Of a stretch of DNA of 64,000 nucleotides, positions 50,665 through 62,555 are shown piece by piece. Below the pieces are notes generated by a model, which was given only the letters and a program-made list of their open reading frames with translations, had not been told where the DNA came from and ran no database searches. The stretch's first letter is position 1, and the number at the start of each line of letters is the position of its first letter. Origin of the DNA: Brachycybe producta (Eukaryota; Arthropoda; Diplopoda; Playtdesmida; Andrognathidae); the NCBI GenBank assembly GCA_036925085.1, contig JAUPFP010000009.1:464501-528500 (forward strand), in the 5' to 3' direction. The translations under genes were made by a program, and so were the position numbers.

Positions 50665-53640
50665 CCCCCAACTTTGCATAGAGTATATCCTCGTACTCCA
50701 GCCACGTACTCCAGTCAAAGGTAAAATGGTAAAGTTACACAAGGCGGGGAATGGGAGAACGTGTACGTACCTCGTACAGAGGTAGATTTCAAGAGGGCAC
50801 TGGCACAAAAGTGTCAGTGTCCTCTAACGTATAAAAGACTGAAAACAAAAATGATTAAAATTAGACTCGCCAAAGTGGTGAGCACCTATTATGATGCGAT
50901 ACATATTTTTGACCTGAAAACAAGAAATGAATATTTGACGTAAGTTCACAACGTATGTTTATTTTTTATTTTTTCGATTTCACCACCCACGAGGGTGGTG
51001 ACCACACGAGTACATGTGGATTTGTTTTCCCACAGCCATCCAAGCTGTAGAGGGGAAGAAGGCCTAGATCCTTGGTTCTCTGGAGATGGGCCTCATTGGT
51101 AGTTGCTGGCAGCTGAGAGCCACTGACCTTGGTCGCCCAGCAGGTCCCAGTGGAAGATGTTATGAATATCCCGATCCCCGATAATTTTCCGCGATGACCT
51201 CTTGTAGAGAATGGCCCAGGTGGCATCCCACAAGATGGCAACATGGTAGCAAGGGTCCGGTTCTGGGAGGAAGAAACAATTGGTGCGGAATGGCCTTCTG
51301 GCGGGGGCCCTGAAGACAGAGTTAATGAAGGCCCCAAGAGGGCGGTCGTGGCTTTGTCAACAAATTTCCCAGCGAAGTGCAAAGTCTCAACAATCTGTCA
51401 TTTAGGAAAATGAATCAAAACAATGAGTCACATTCCACGGGAGAGTCCCAAGAGGTATCAATCCCGAGGAGGAAGCTCTAGTCGAGAGAACCCCTCCTCT
51501 AATGCGAAGTGTCCCATGTAGAGGGTGTTGGCAGAGCACACTTTGTTCTGCCAAGTCACCCACCAATTATTGAGAAGCCTCTCACTGAGGGTGGCCGTAC
51601 AGAAAAAACAATCCAGCAGTAACTGCCCCATAGTAGTCCTGGCTTGAGACACTGCGGGCAGTGCGGCCAGTTGTTTTGGCTCTGGGGTCACTGGGGGCTT
51701 GGTGCTCATACTACCGACTGGGCCTGTAGTCTGTCTGGCATGACATAATGTGGACCGAGCCATGTCCCGCGCTTGTTGTCGCTGTCACTTGGACGCTGCC
51801 CCTTGCTTTTAGCTTCCTCCGGGTAGGCAACACCTGTTCAGAGGCCCAGTGCTTTTCTCGGGTCATTTCCGTCTTGCATCACACCCTGCAAAAGGTCCGT
51901 GTTGGCCTTTTGTTTTTGTAAAAAAGTGGCACAATCGGCAGAGGCACTGGAGGGACTTGTGAGGACCTTCCAGGAGAGTGGGCAAGAGGTGGCGGCAGAT
52001 TGGAATGGAGCAGGACTGCGTTCGTTGGACCCGGGTAAATGAGACAATGACTGCGGTCCAGGTGAACATGGAGATCCTGAGGCAGTGGTGTGGCCCTTTG
52101 AGAGGAGTCACCATGTAGAGGAGGGCCATACTTTGAGGGCCCATGCTGCTCCTGGTGGCTCCTCCCTTCAGGTTGGCATAGTGTTTGGGGCAGAGAGTGG
52201 CGAGGCAGAGAGCGACGTAGTTGTGAGTGGTGGAGAGAGTGGTAGTCCCCACAGATCTGCTGAGGCTCCTTTGGGTGGGCCCCGGTGGAAGCCTTGGTGA
52301 CAGCAGGTCCTGATATTGCCACTATAGATGAGGGTGATGTGGTGTGTCACGTAGCAGGCAGTGTGGATAGTGGTGTATGTAGAGGAAGTGGTGGTGTTGT
52401 GGCATGTGGAGTGTTGGCAAGTGCAACTCCTGATACTAAAATGGCTCTTGTGGTGTGATGGAGAGAGAGGAAGGCATGGACAGTAGAGATGGCGATGCTG
52501 GCTTAGAATTTGTTCGTGGCGGCGATGCAATTTGAATGAGTGGCGGCATCAGCACAGTTGGCAGTGTGGGTTGTTTCTTTTCTTGGAGACGGGCCTCGAT
52601 TTGAAGGAGCTCTTTTGGGAGTTGCCCTGAACAGGGGAGGCCCAACTCACCAAGACGTAGACAAACTGCACAGAGGTATTCAAGGTCCTGCTCCCCTTAA
52701 ACTTGGTCCTTCTCAGCCTGGCATGCAACGACCTGTTGCAACCGTTGCTGCTCTTTTTTGAGGGGGGTGGGTGCTGATCACCACCCACACACTTTCCTCT
52801 TGGTGCAGCCCCACCCTGGGCAAGGGGCAAGGCTGTTCCTGAATTCTTGATTGACACCCAATGCCATGTTGTTGATGTCAATGAACTCCTCCCACTCTTC
52901 CCAGTACTGCTTGGATGTGGTGACATCCATCCGTCCCCCATTTGCTGGGCATCTATTGTTTGGGCAGAGGCATTTCTCTCTGTACCAGTTGAAGTTTTCT
53001 GGCTTGGAATAGCTCCAGTGTTGAGATGTGGTGTCGGGCGACTCTCTCCTCATCAATGGTTCACTGGTGGTTTCCGCAACTTATTGCTTGTAGGTAGCAG
53101 GTGCAGGTGAGAGTGGTTCAGTGGTGACCGCTATTCCACTCCGAGTGGCATCATAACTAGAGGAGCTAGAAGACATTCTTCTGCTGCCCCACCATGATTA
53201 TCTACCTGACATTGTAGGGTGTCACACTGATGGGTTGAAAAATCTTGATGATAGAGACAGGTACACAAGGCTGAAGACACAAACACAAAGTCTGATGATG
53301 TCAACAAAAAGTTTGAAGATCCAAAAGAATAACTGAAGCACGTGAAGATAAATATCGAAGTTAGAATTGATGATGAAGTGTTCTCGAGTGAAGAAACAAA
53401 TGAAATTGTGATTGACCACGTTTTGGTCCTATTTTTATACTTTTTTGGAAGAGAATTTTTGGGAGTTATAAGGTCTGGCCGCCTGCACTGGGACACCTTG
53501 CTCTAATTGGTTTTTTATACTCTGTTTGATTGTGAGCGGGGGTTGTCCCACCAACATTGACTATGAGGTGATGATCTAATTTTTTTTAGAGGCAGGTCCG
53601 TGTTTATTATTTTTACTTTCTTTTGGTTTTTTTAGTCCTA
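50665..53640 (-). pseudogene. Unrecognised coding region of a non-autonomous LTR element
   Basis: Minus-strand frames give several plausible protein pieces. NWYREKCLCPNNRCPANGGR and SKQYWEEWEEFIDINNMALG lie at 52800-53056. EYLCAVCLRLGELGLPCSGQ is near 52640-52690. A Pro/Thr-rich middle follows, then LLLDCFFCTATLSERLLNNW with YMGHFALEEGFSRLEL at 51460-51620. A last frame near 51100-51330 includes FRTNCFFLPEPDPCYHVAIL. The C-x2-C pairs and Trp-rich segments look like real coding sequence broken by indels. I see no CCHC knuckle, protease, RT or integrase, and I do not recognise the protein. Confidence 0.4.
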
Positions 53641-53689
53641 GGGAAAAAGGGTGTGAGCTTTTGACATCAACCAATATTTATTACCAACC

Positions 53690-54336
53690 TTTACATGACT
53701 TTTTCCGCATCTCGTCTCTTCTCTGAACAGTACGGCGCCCGCACTAAGAAGATCCGAGCTGTAGAGAAAGCTGGATGGAGACAGATTGTAGTCACTCTTC
53801 TGCATGGGGGTGAAATCGATGCAGGAGAGTGGCGGCCATCTCTCTCTCTTCCGGTTGATGCTGATATACATCTTCTCCATCGGTATACCGACAAGAGAAG
53901 ATGTTGTAGCTGCTGAGAATCGTATAACTCCTGCCGTATGGAGTCTCCGGCCTCTGAAGAGAAGTTAGTTACATATAGACAGAAAGACAACGCTGTTTCT
54001 TGTTACAACACTTTTATTCATCACTTGTAAGAAACACAGAATACAAGGATGAATATTAATAATACTAACGGTGTGTCCTCAGGCCCATGATTCGGAATTT
54101 ATCATGGAATACAGGCAAAGAACAAGAACTGAGGAACAAAGAGGAACATGGTCCTTTTATACCTTGGACCTGTGTACACCTGGGAGATGTAACCAGGTCC
54201 AAGTGACCATGGTCCTTTATGTATCAATCCACCGCTTGGGCATGAGTCAGTAAGGTGAGTCAGAGGGGAGGGAGGGACGGTTGAGAGTTGTTTACCCCCC
54301 GGGCTATGGTTTTGGCGGGATCATTTACAGGGTGTT
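53690..54336 (-). mobile_element. 5' LTR of the 50.5-54.3 kb element
   Basis: On the minus strand TGTAACACCCTGTAAATGAT starts at 54336. The palindrome (54203-54163), GGTATAAAAGG, an AATAAA at about 54020 and a U5 ending near 53690 follow. It shares U3 with 50470-50651. The exact 3' end and primer-binding site are uncertain. Confidence 0.6.
54163..54203 (-). promoter_or_regulatory. 41-bp palindrome beside TATA box (5' LTR)
   Basis: CTTGGACCTGTGTACACCT with a near-complementary second arm ending CCAGGTCCAAG. GGTATAAAAGG follows on the minus strand. Confidence 0.7.
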
Positions 54337-55130
54337 ACATAGGCCATTATTTTTTTCACACCGAGGTGTGAAATTGGCCATTAATTTTCTCCCCCTCTTA
54401 ATGTCTCAAATGAAAATATAGACCAGCAAGGTCACTAGTGTACCTCACTTTTTTATTTGTTTTTCATTGAGAGGGTGACAGTTTCTGAATTTTTTGTGAT
54501 TTAATTGAGAGGGTGTCAATTCCCAAAAAATATTTTCAGTTTTTCGTTTGTGTTTCTGACTCTTTGAAGGTTCTTAAAGTGTACATTGGTCTGGCCCCAG
54601 ACGTAATGTTCTCTTTAAAGTTTGTTTTCTCTGTTAACTGTCTGGGTCATTGACATCCATCCATAGTAAGGGGACATGGTGTTTTTTTCTTCTTTAATGT
54701 CCCTTTTGTGGTTCTTCTTTTTTATTTTTGGACATCCTTGACTTGTGAATTTGTTGTTTCAGTTGCACCATGTAGTTGAAAGTTGTTTTGAAGCCACGTG
54801 GTTTTCGGAAAGTTATTGAGGTGGTTGCCAATATGCAAATATTGGTGGCCAAGTTGAAAAAATTAAAGTTGTGTAGTTTTTGTAGTTTTGGTGGTATGAG
54901 TATTTTAGAGGAGTTGTTGACATTGTCGGTTATTTATTCATTGGGGGTTCTTTTATGCCCTCCCCTACATCTTGACAACTGTCCTCAGTTGTTCCTCTCA
55001 AATTCTTCTTGTCACTATTGTTTTGTTTTGCTGATTTATACTTTATATCAATGTTGGCAATAGATTAAGCACTAATGGATTATTGTTTACTTAGTCATGT
55101 TTGGGTTCTCACTAGCATTGGTGGCCAACT
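54337..55130. other. T/G-rich spacer, nothing recognised
   Basis: Pyrimidine-rich sequence with short phrases repeated (TTGAGAGGGTGACAGTTTCT / TTGAGAGGGTGTCAATTCCC near 54468 and 54505). An open stretch at 54776-55063 has no family motif. Confidence 0.4.
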
Positions 55131-55164
55131 GCAAATCCTCAACATCACTTTCAGATCACAGGTC

Positions 55165-55877
55165 TTAGATTTGCCCAGAGGCACTGGAAGATATACCAGA
55201 CGCCTCTGATGAAGTCTCTCCCAGAGCCCATCCAATGTGTGCTTCGACGCACTTCTGTCGGAGTGTGGATTCAAAGAGGTCTTCCTCTAAGTATACTTTA
55301 TTTGTAGCCATAGACCCAGCTAGGTGCAGATCTCGGCCCAAGATGGCTTCAGGCTGGCCGGCAATCACCAGCAGATGCCCTCACACTGTGTAGGTGCCTA
55401 GCTAAACCGTATTGGCGAGTCGTCCCACCACGGTGATTTTGAGGCCTTCCACACCCTGAATATCAGGTGGGACAAGCACAGGCTCGACCTCAAACTTGTG
55501 TTCCTGTGCAAGTGCAACTGTGATGATGCTGCCCATAGCTCTGGTGTCTGCAAACATTCATATAATTGTTCTGTTGATTGTGAAAGCAATCCAGTGTGTC
55601 CTGCCAGGTGATCAGATCATCCAAGGTCCACATATGTTCAGCGGCCTGGTTGATCACATGAATCAGTATCTTTTCAGAATCATTGGAACTGTAATTATCG
55701 AGAAGGGTATCTGACGAATCTGTCCCCTAAACAGATAACTGCAAACTCAGTTCCATTTTCTGTAATGATGTCTGCCTCGGGAACCTCTTCCTTGGTGTCA
55801 TAGCCGGGAATAGGTTCTCCAAACTCCTTGATGGTGACCTTCCTCGGCAGTTGACACTCGCGGAAGAAATGCCCCAA
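55165..55877 (-). pseudogene. Gag knuckle and retropepsin remnant (Gypsy-type)
   Basis: On the minus strand NCGKLGHFFREC near 55850-55885 has the C-x4-H-x4-C part of a nucleocapsid knuckle but lacks the first Cys. Downstream, in another frame, FADTRAMGSIITVALAQE aligns with the DTGA loop of aspartic proteases, with Gly replaced by Arg. VVGRLANT and AILGRDLHLAGSMATN follow, the last resembling the ILGRD strand. No RT follows, so the element is truncated. Confidence 0.6.
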
Positions 55878-56257
55878 CTTTCCGCAATTGCTCTTGTCAA
55901 ACGTCCATGGAGTGTCTTGTTGAATGTCAGTCGAAGTGTCGTCCCGAGTTGGTTAATGCAGTTTGGCTAGGCCGCTTGTTGATGCTAGAATGATGTGTAG
56001 TGTCTATAAGCTGGTGGTTACCACCCATTTCTCTTTATCGGTCTTCGATGCTCCTTTACTTGCATCCGGATCAGCTGGTGCCTTTGGTTCCATCGGCCAT
56101 TTATTCAATGAGTGCAAAAGAACTTCCATGTTGAGGACGGCATTTGCAAAGTCCTTGAATATGTCATCAGTCCGTGATGAACAGTGCTTTGTATTGTTGG
56201 ATGTAGTGCACGATGCAACTGCCTCATGTGCAGCTGATCGTTGAGTTGCTTGTAAAC

Positions 56258-57508
56258 TCAGTTGCCGAGCATCATAAACTCCCAGATGAAAGCCTGTGTA
56301 CTCTTGTCTTCCTTCTGAAGCATCTCTGTATACTGCTTCTCTAATATGGCTAGATCATTAGGCTTACCGAACATGTTCACCATTTGCACTCTCAGCTTGG
56401 CCCAAGAGATAACACAATTTTCGTACCTCAATTTGCTCAGCCACGTGTGGGCAGCCCTGATAAACTCCTCCTTGTGGTGGTCGGTCCATTCGTACAGGTT
56501 GGCCACATCCTCGAATTCTTCCAGGAAGGGACAGAAACCTGTCAATCCATTGAAGTTTTGGATTGAGTTAGCTGGATGACGACCACTGTACTTCTTATTG
56601 AAGTCTTCAACTGAGTGTTCTCTGGGTGGGCCTATAGATGTTATCTTGGACATTGGCCATCCCAGTGTACATTGGTGCTGCCCCCTGTGGTGGAAATTGT
56701 GGTGCATAGACTGACGGGCCATTTTGGTTCTGATCTTGGTTCTGAGCTTGATCTTGCTGTCATTCCGGGGGTGTCAAGTGGTGACCACTACGTGCAGCCC
56801 AGACAAGTGTTGAGATTCTGTGCGTGTCATAGTTGGTGGCTCTGCACACTCGTCTGTGACGAGGATTATCTGACTGCTCTCTATGCGAATGTTCAGTGGT
56901 TCGCAGAGTATGTAGCCAATCAGGGTGGTGCAACAGGTGACAAAAGTGTGGTGTGTATTGTCTGCCATGGCGATCGTGACGCAGACCGTAGGACTCGCGG
57001 TACCATAACAGAAAGTCAAAGAGTCTTTGGAGTCATCACGATGTCGGCAAGCACATCGTTTGTCGTGGTAGAGTTCTTAAATTCTGGTTGGCCTGGGCAT
57101 TGGCGAGGCTGGACACCTGCATTGTTAGTGCATCCAGCCGTGAGGGATCGCAAGGCTGCGACTGACAGGTTGTGGTGGTGGTGTCGCATCAGCAATGATA
57201 AGATCATCCAGCGAATCCTCCCGGGAATGCTGGTGATCAGGCAGGTTGTCAGCAGATTCATGTGCAGCAGGCATGATTGGTGATGTGGCATGTATGGTGG
57301 GTGTGGTGTGAATATGGGGTGATAAACGAGCTCTCCGAAGTTCCGGTAGGTCTGTGTAGCTTCGAGGGTTCTCAAGTACACTCTGAGCAATGCTAGTTGG
57401 TTCTGATTGATGTCCAGTATGAGGTGGCTTGTTCAACACATGGTCGTTGGGTGCGTCGTTTAGTGTAAGTAGGTGTGCATCAGAAATTGCGGAACTTTCA
57501 TTTCGCAT
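56258..57508 (-). pseudogene. gag: Gypsy-type gag
   Basis: The start at 57508 gives MRNESSAISDAHLLTLNDAP and a Pro/His-rich N-terminal region. After frame changes comes the capsid-like part (56258-56722): SIQNFNGLTGFCPFLEEFED, EWTDHHKEEFIRAAHTWLSK, WAKLRVQMVNMFGK and STQAFIWEFMML. This is the recognisable retrotransposon Gag pattern. It leads into the knuckle-protease remnant. The copy differs in sequence from Gypsy-1, -2 and -3. Confidence 0.65.
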
Positions 57509-58511
57509 TTTGTCGTAACCGACACCCTCGTACTCTTATACACTGAGTAACGGTTTACCTACACTTAATATGTGTATGTAATGGAGTTGTCTTTGAGTCC
57601 AGTGGCGTGTTGGATTGTTGTATTGACTGAAGTGTTCTTCCTCAGTTGGGTGTGTGTTGACTGATGGTTCCCAACTCGTGCAGAATGTAGTGAATTCTTT
57701 ATTGAGTTTGTGTCAGATTTTAGAAGGAGCTCCTTCTACACGTGGTATATGGTGACCACATGGAGGATATGAGAGTTCTAAAGTCCTCAATAAAGAACAG
57801 CAGATGCACAATGCAAAATCTGAGCTTGGTAGACCACTTAATCAAATATCATACTGGATGAAATAGGAAAACAGTATGAAGAAGGAAACTAGAAATGCGG
57901 TAACTGCATGCTTTTAAATTCACTGTTTGTGTGTAGAGAACACACAAAAAGATGAAAGTCCAAGATGGCTGGACTTTTTAGGAAAGAAGTGATGAAGAAA
58001 GCTGAATTTGTTTTAAAGTGTAGTAAATACTGGTGTGGTAACCACACTTCTTAGAATTCAATTTATTGAAAAACAAACAAATTCAGTGAAGAAAGATGAA
58101 AATGATGATTGTGTAGTGAAGCACAATTGCTTGCTATACAAGAAAAAATGTTCAGATGGATGAATTTTGATGTCCTCACTGGTAGATGATTCTGGATGAA
58201 AAGACAAAGTACAGAGCAAGTGAGGAACTATGATGAGTGATGAGAAGAAATCTGGTAGGTGACATGTGATGTGGCCACTTTGAATTTGAATTTGAAAAAT
58301 TACTCTGCAAGCAGCCATAGAAAATGCATTGTCAAAACCAAAAAATATAAAACCCCATTGATATAAACCCAACAACAATTTCAATATTTTTTAATGCTGC
58401 AAAACAAAATTATGACTCCCATAAAATATGTTTTTCCTGCACAAAATCCCCAGTAAGCAAGTTCCATTGTCAAGTCACCCTAGGAACAAATGACCAGTAA
58501 TAAAAATCTGT
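57509..58511 (-). mobile_element. Probable LTR R/U5 and flank of the gag-protease element
   Basis: On the minus strand AATAAAGAATTCACTACA ends at 57686 and is followed by TTCTGCACGAGTTGGGAACC, as an LTR end plus leader would be. The region to about 58050 is a plausible LTR with palindromes (AGAAGGAGCTCCTTCT near 57722, GTGTGGTAACCACAC near 58033). I cannot place the LTR start. Nothing else is recognised. Confidence 0.4.
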
Positions 58512-59905
58512 TCATGCAAAAATCTCTCCAACTTTGTTAGAGTGGTCACCCCTACCCAAATATAATGCCCTGCAAAGTTTACATGAAGTAGGTTTAGGGC
58601 AAAAGCCTTCTAGCATTTGATTAAACATATTAAGACTAAAATCTGAATGTCTTGCAAGTAAACTATCCCAACCAAGCTCTGAAAACATTTTAGTTACACT
58701 GTCTGCATATCCGAATTTACCACAAACAAACCTAGCAGCCCTGTGTTGAACCATTTCTATGGAGTGAGTTAAGTCTGCAGTGTGGGAATTCCACACGGAG
58801 CTGTAGTATTCTAGATGGGGATGTACTAATGATTGATATGCTATACATTTTACCTCCCTGGGACATCTTCTTAGAATGCGTTGACTAAACCTTAGCATCT
58901 GCATAGACTTGGAAATAATCTGTTCAACATGCAGCTTCCAAGAAAGTTTAGCTGTAGTCCTTACCCCCAAATATTTATAAGAATCTACATTATTAAGTGG
59001 AATGGCCCCTATTCTATATAGAAATATTATTGGATTCCTTCCCCTAGCTACCCTCATTACACAACATTTTTCTTAATTAAGTTGAAGATGCCATTTAGAA
59101 CACCATGCCTCTATTGCTTTCAAGTCACTATCAATAATATGGCAATCATTGTCAGAGGTAACCTCACAATAAATTATTCTATCATCTGCAAATAGCTGCC
59201 AATTGCTGCTAACTTGACTGCTGAGGTCATTGATATATAAAGAAACAGAAGTGGATCCAACACACTACCCTGAGGAACCCCTGATGTAACCCCTATCCAC
59301 TCAAGAATCAGACCCACCTGCAACAACCCTTTGTTTCCTATCACTCAAAAAAGAATGCACCGATTTATACACATGTTTACCCAATTCATATCCACTAATT
59401 TTTGTCATTAGTTTTGAGTGAGAAACTGTGTCAAATGCCTTGCAGAGATAAAGAAAAAAAAATCTCTCTAACAGCCTTTGTCTAAAATTTTCTGAAGGTC
59501 ATCAACTAAAATAATAAGCTGGGTTTCACATGAATGCCCCCTAAAAAACCCATGCTGGTTATCACACAAAAGATTGTTTTCCATAAGAAAATTCATTGAG
59601 GAGGAATATATAATATGTTCAAGGACCTTGCAAACTATCAAGGTTAAAGACACGAGTCTGTAATTATTTACCTGAGACTTGTCTCCTGATTTAAAAATTG
59701 GACTAATGTTAGCTAATTTCCACATATCTGGTACAATGCCTACATCTAAACTCTGTTGAAAAATTAACTGAAGGTATGAACCCAACTCATGTGCAAGATT
59801 TTTTAAAATGATAGCATACATCCCATCTGGACCACAGCTTTTATTTGAGTCTAATTTTAGAAGTTGCTTGACTATCCCATCTGCATTTATTACAATTTGA
59901 TCCAT
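58512..59905 (-). pseudogene. LINE reverse transcriptase (ORF2, C-terminal)
   Basis: The fingers carry KSCGPDGMYAIILKNLAHEL, MWKLANISPIFKSGDKSQVN, NYRLVSLT and NLLCDNQHGFFRGHSCETQL. In the broken middle SGVPQGSVLDPLLFLYINDL lies near 59215-59285, and the catalytic FADD is at 59181-59192. The last frame has VDSYKYLGVRTTAKLSWKLH, YSSVWNSHTADLTHSIEMVQ and HRAARFVCGKFGYADSV. The motif order is that of the Jockey/CR1/L2 group. The core is split by frameshifts at about 59465 and 59060. Confidence 0.8.
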
Positions 59906-60380
59906 ACAAAGAAATAAGGAAAAAAAACCTCATGTGGTATGCCATCATCAACTGTGAAGACCTTCTTGTATTGTTCATTTAATAAGGTAGCTTTCCCTAC
60001 TGGATCTGAAACAAGCTTCCCATTCATTGGAATTTACTAAATTTGGGTGATATCTAGCCCTATTCCTCCATAAGCATTGCTTATGAAGAGCCATTTTAAC
60101 TTTGCTAGTGTACCATACCAGTGTGGCACAGTCCCTAACTACCTTGGTTGGAATAAAGGAGGAACCCACTTAAAATTAAACTATGAAATCATGACCAATT
60201 CAAATTCACATTTTGAGGATAAAAACATCCTTTAAATTTATGAAAAGTATCTATCAAATGTGACTTAAAACCATCCCAATTACATTTGTTAAAAAAAAAC
60301 ACTACTCTTTTAACCTCAGGAATTTTTTCCACACATGCATTAACATCACATTAGATTATCTGATGTTCACTAATTCCCCC

Positions 60381-60842
60381 TTATACCCTAACATTAGATA
60401 ATAACTCTGGACTATTAGTCAGTACTACATCAAGAATTTTGTCATTTCTTGTCGGTTTAGTTACACCTTGTTCCATAGAGTAAGTATTCATACTATCTAA
60501 AAATGAAACTGCTAACTGCCCGTCACTGCCACTGATCACCGTATTCATTTCCCAGTTGATGTTAGGAAAATTTACATCAACTCCTAAAATAATAATTGGG
60601 CTATGGTATTTATGAAGAAGAGTGTCTAAAGAAGTTCTTACACTAGTGATATCTGCTATGGAGGATTCCGGTGGCTGATAGAAAGAATATAAAAAAACCT
60701 TTTTACCATTCTTTAGCCTTAAACTACAACATACTATTTCACAGTCTGTTTCAAAACTTGTTACCCTGTGACTATAAAATATTTGTGAAATAACTATGAA
60801 AACCCCACCCCCAGAACGACCAACCCTGTCTCTATGGTACAC
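60381..60842 (-). pseudogene. LINE AP-endonuclease (ORF2, N-terminal part)
   Basis: The sequence has RVGRSGGGVFIVISQIFYSH, VFLYSFYQPPESSI, IIILGVDVNFPNINWEMNTV, the equivalent of GDFNxPxxNW with Gly-Asp-Phe altered, and NDKILDVVLTNSPELL. It would nick target DNA. It is separated from the RT by a broken stretch (59910-60380). Confidence 0.75.
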
Positions 60843-61251
60843 TGTGAAACAACCTGGAAATATTTCCCCATTATTAACAGTATCATCAAGCCATGACTCT
60901 GTACCAAGAATTATATCGCAACCAGTCTCCTCAACTGCCGCAATGAACTCAGGAACTTTGTTTCATAGACTCCTACAATTAACCACCATAACCTTTACAT
61001 GTGAAGGTATAGCTGAAGTTGGTTTTCTTAAATGATTTCCTTCCTGGACAGTGTTTCAAGAAATAATACTTAAAACAAAAAACTATTGCTCCCAGCAACA
61101 AGCTGTGGAGCATTCATATTAGTATCAACCCCCTAAAGCATTTGTACCTAAACCCCAAAACCTTACCCTAAAAATGCTTAACAAAATCACCTATATTTTT
61201 ACCCACAATCCTACCAGCCCTGTAATTAAAATGAATCCCATCCCTGTTCCA

Positions 61252-61600
61252 TTAACCCCCAAAATTGAGCATAGCTGCCCTCCAGTCTATTACATGGGTC
61301 CCAAACCTATTACATGCTTCAATTAATCTATCATTTACATAATGTGCCTTACGAGTAACTATATCTCCCCTATCCCACATCTCAGGAATAGCACTAACTT
61401 TAACAGTAACTCCAGCCCTACAACATAAAGTATGCTTTGCTAAGTCAGCTAGCCCATCTAAAACTTCCCCTCCAAACTGTCTACACACATCATTAGCCCC
61501 CACTTGCAGAACAACTAAGACCTCCTCTGCTTTTTCCCCACATACCATTCTCTTGATACGTTCCTGAACATTTTTAATCTGAGCCCCTGGTAAACAAGTC
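61252..61600 (-). pseudogene. LINE ORF1 SGNH/GDSL-hydrolase domain, truncated
   Basis: The frame has CLPGAQIKNVQERIKRMVCG, EEVLVVLQVGANDVCRQFGG and KVSAIPEMWDRGDIVTRKAH. The GAND segment is block III of SGNH hydrolases, seen in the esterase-type ORF1 of CR1-like LINEs. Block I with the catalytic Ser is missing because the LINE is cut at 61600. The apparent start Met and Thr derive from the adjoining YR element, not from the LINE. Confidence 0.65.
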
Positions 61601-61716
61601 ATAGGTACGCCAGGGGTTTACGGTCCCCTGTCGTAACTCCATCTCAAGTTTATCGATCACCGAAAATCATAAAGGTTTTCTCAGTGTTAGGCTTATTTGA
61701 CTTTGAGTTTTTTTTT

Positions 61717-62555
61717 GCTACATCACAGTCGTGCAATAGCACGATGCCATGAGTAGCATGCGGTTATCGAAGACCCAAACACCGCATTATGCTGTATCGG
61801 TCAGTACAACATTTATTTTGGACTTAGTTTATTTTAGTCCTGCTACATCACAGTCGTGCAATAGTACGATGCCATGAGTAGCATGCGGTTATCGAAGACC
61901 CAAACACCGCATTATGCTGTATCGGTCAGTACAACATTTATTTTGGACTTAGTTTATTTTAGTCCTGCTACATCACGGTCGTGCAAAAGCACGGTGATAG
62001 TAGCGTGGCTGTTTACGAAATATACCCAATAACCGCCACATATGAATTGTATCTCTCTTAGCGGCCTTTATATAAAACAGGCTCGAGCCTCTTCACCACG
62101 ACAAGGTGGAGATACATCGAAGAGGGAAGGACAGGACATCACGGGAGAAAACATGCGGACTTCGAAGAGTCAAGAACCGCATAAGAACCGCACTTTGCTG
62201 TATTTTCGGTCATTACAGCTTTTTTTCAGACTTTGCCAGTGCTACTTCACTGTCGAACCGAAGCACGATGCAATGAGTAGCACGTGGCAGAGTATCTTTG
62301 TCCTGCTACATCACAGTCGTGCAATAGCACGATGCCATGAGTAGGATGCGGTTATCGAAGACTCATATACCGCATTATGCTGTATCGGTCAGTACAACAT
62401 TTAGTTTGGACTTAGTTTATTTTAGTCCTGCTACATCACAGTCGTGCAATAGCACGATGCCATGAGTAGCATGCGGTATTCGAAGACCCAAGATCCGCAT
62501 AAGAACCGCATTTTGCGGTTTTGGTCACTACAGCAACACATGAATTGTATCTCTC
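61717..62555. repeat. 125-bp tandem array of the YR element
   Basis: The marker GCTACATCACAGTCGTGCAA starts units at 61717, 61842, 61967, 62305 and 62430. Spacing is exactly 125 bp within each run. Each unit carries a near-palindrome GTCGTGCAATAGCACGATG. Between the runs lies one copy of a box (about 62026-62150) that is repeated at 62533-62660. Small ORFs across it are artefacts. Confidence 0.85.

Larger units (their letters stand above)
58512..61600 (-). mobile_element. CR1/Jockey-like LINE, 5'-truncated
   Basis: Minus-strand order is ORF1 with an SGNH-hydrolase domain (61252-61600), AP-endonuclease (60381-60842), RT fingers (59468-59905), RT core (about 59060-59460) and post-RT C-terminus (58512-59057). 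The 5' end joins directly to the end of the YR element at 61600. It is among the least decayed elements here, but stops and frameshifts separate the domains. Confidence 0.8.

Noticed and set aside
53640-53990. Host gene fragment in the leader of the 50-54 kb element
   Set aside because: Open on both strands, but it lies within the LTR/leader and shows no domain or conserved frame.
56615-57283. 222-codon plus-strand ORF
   Set aside because: It lies antisense to the gag whose minus-strand frames carry recognisable capsid motifs, so it is a shadow.
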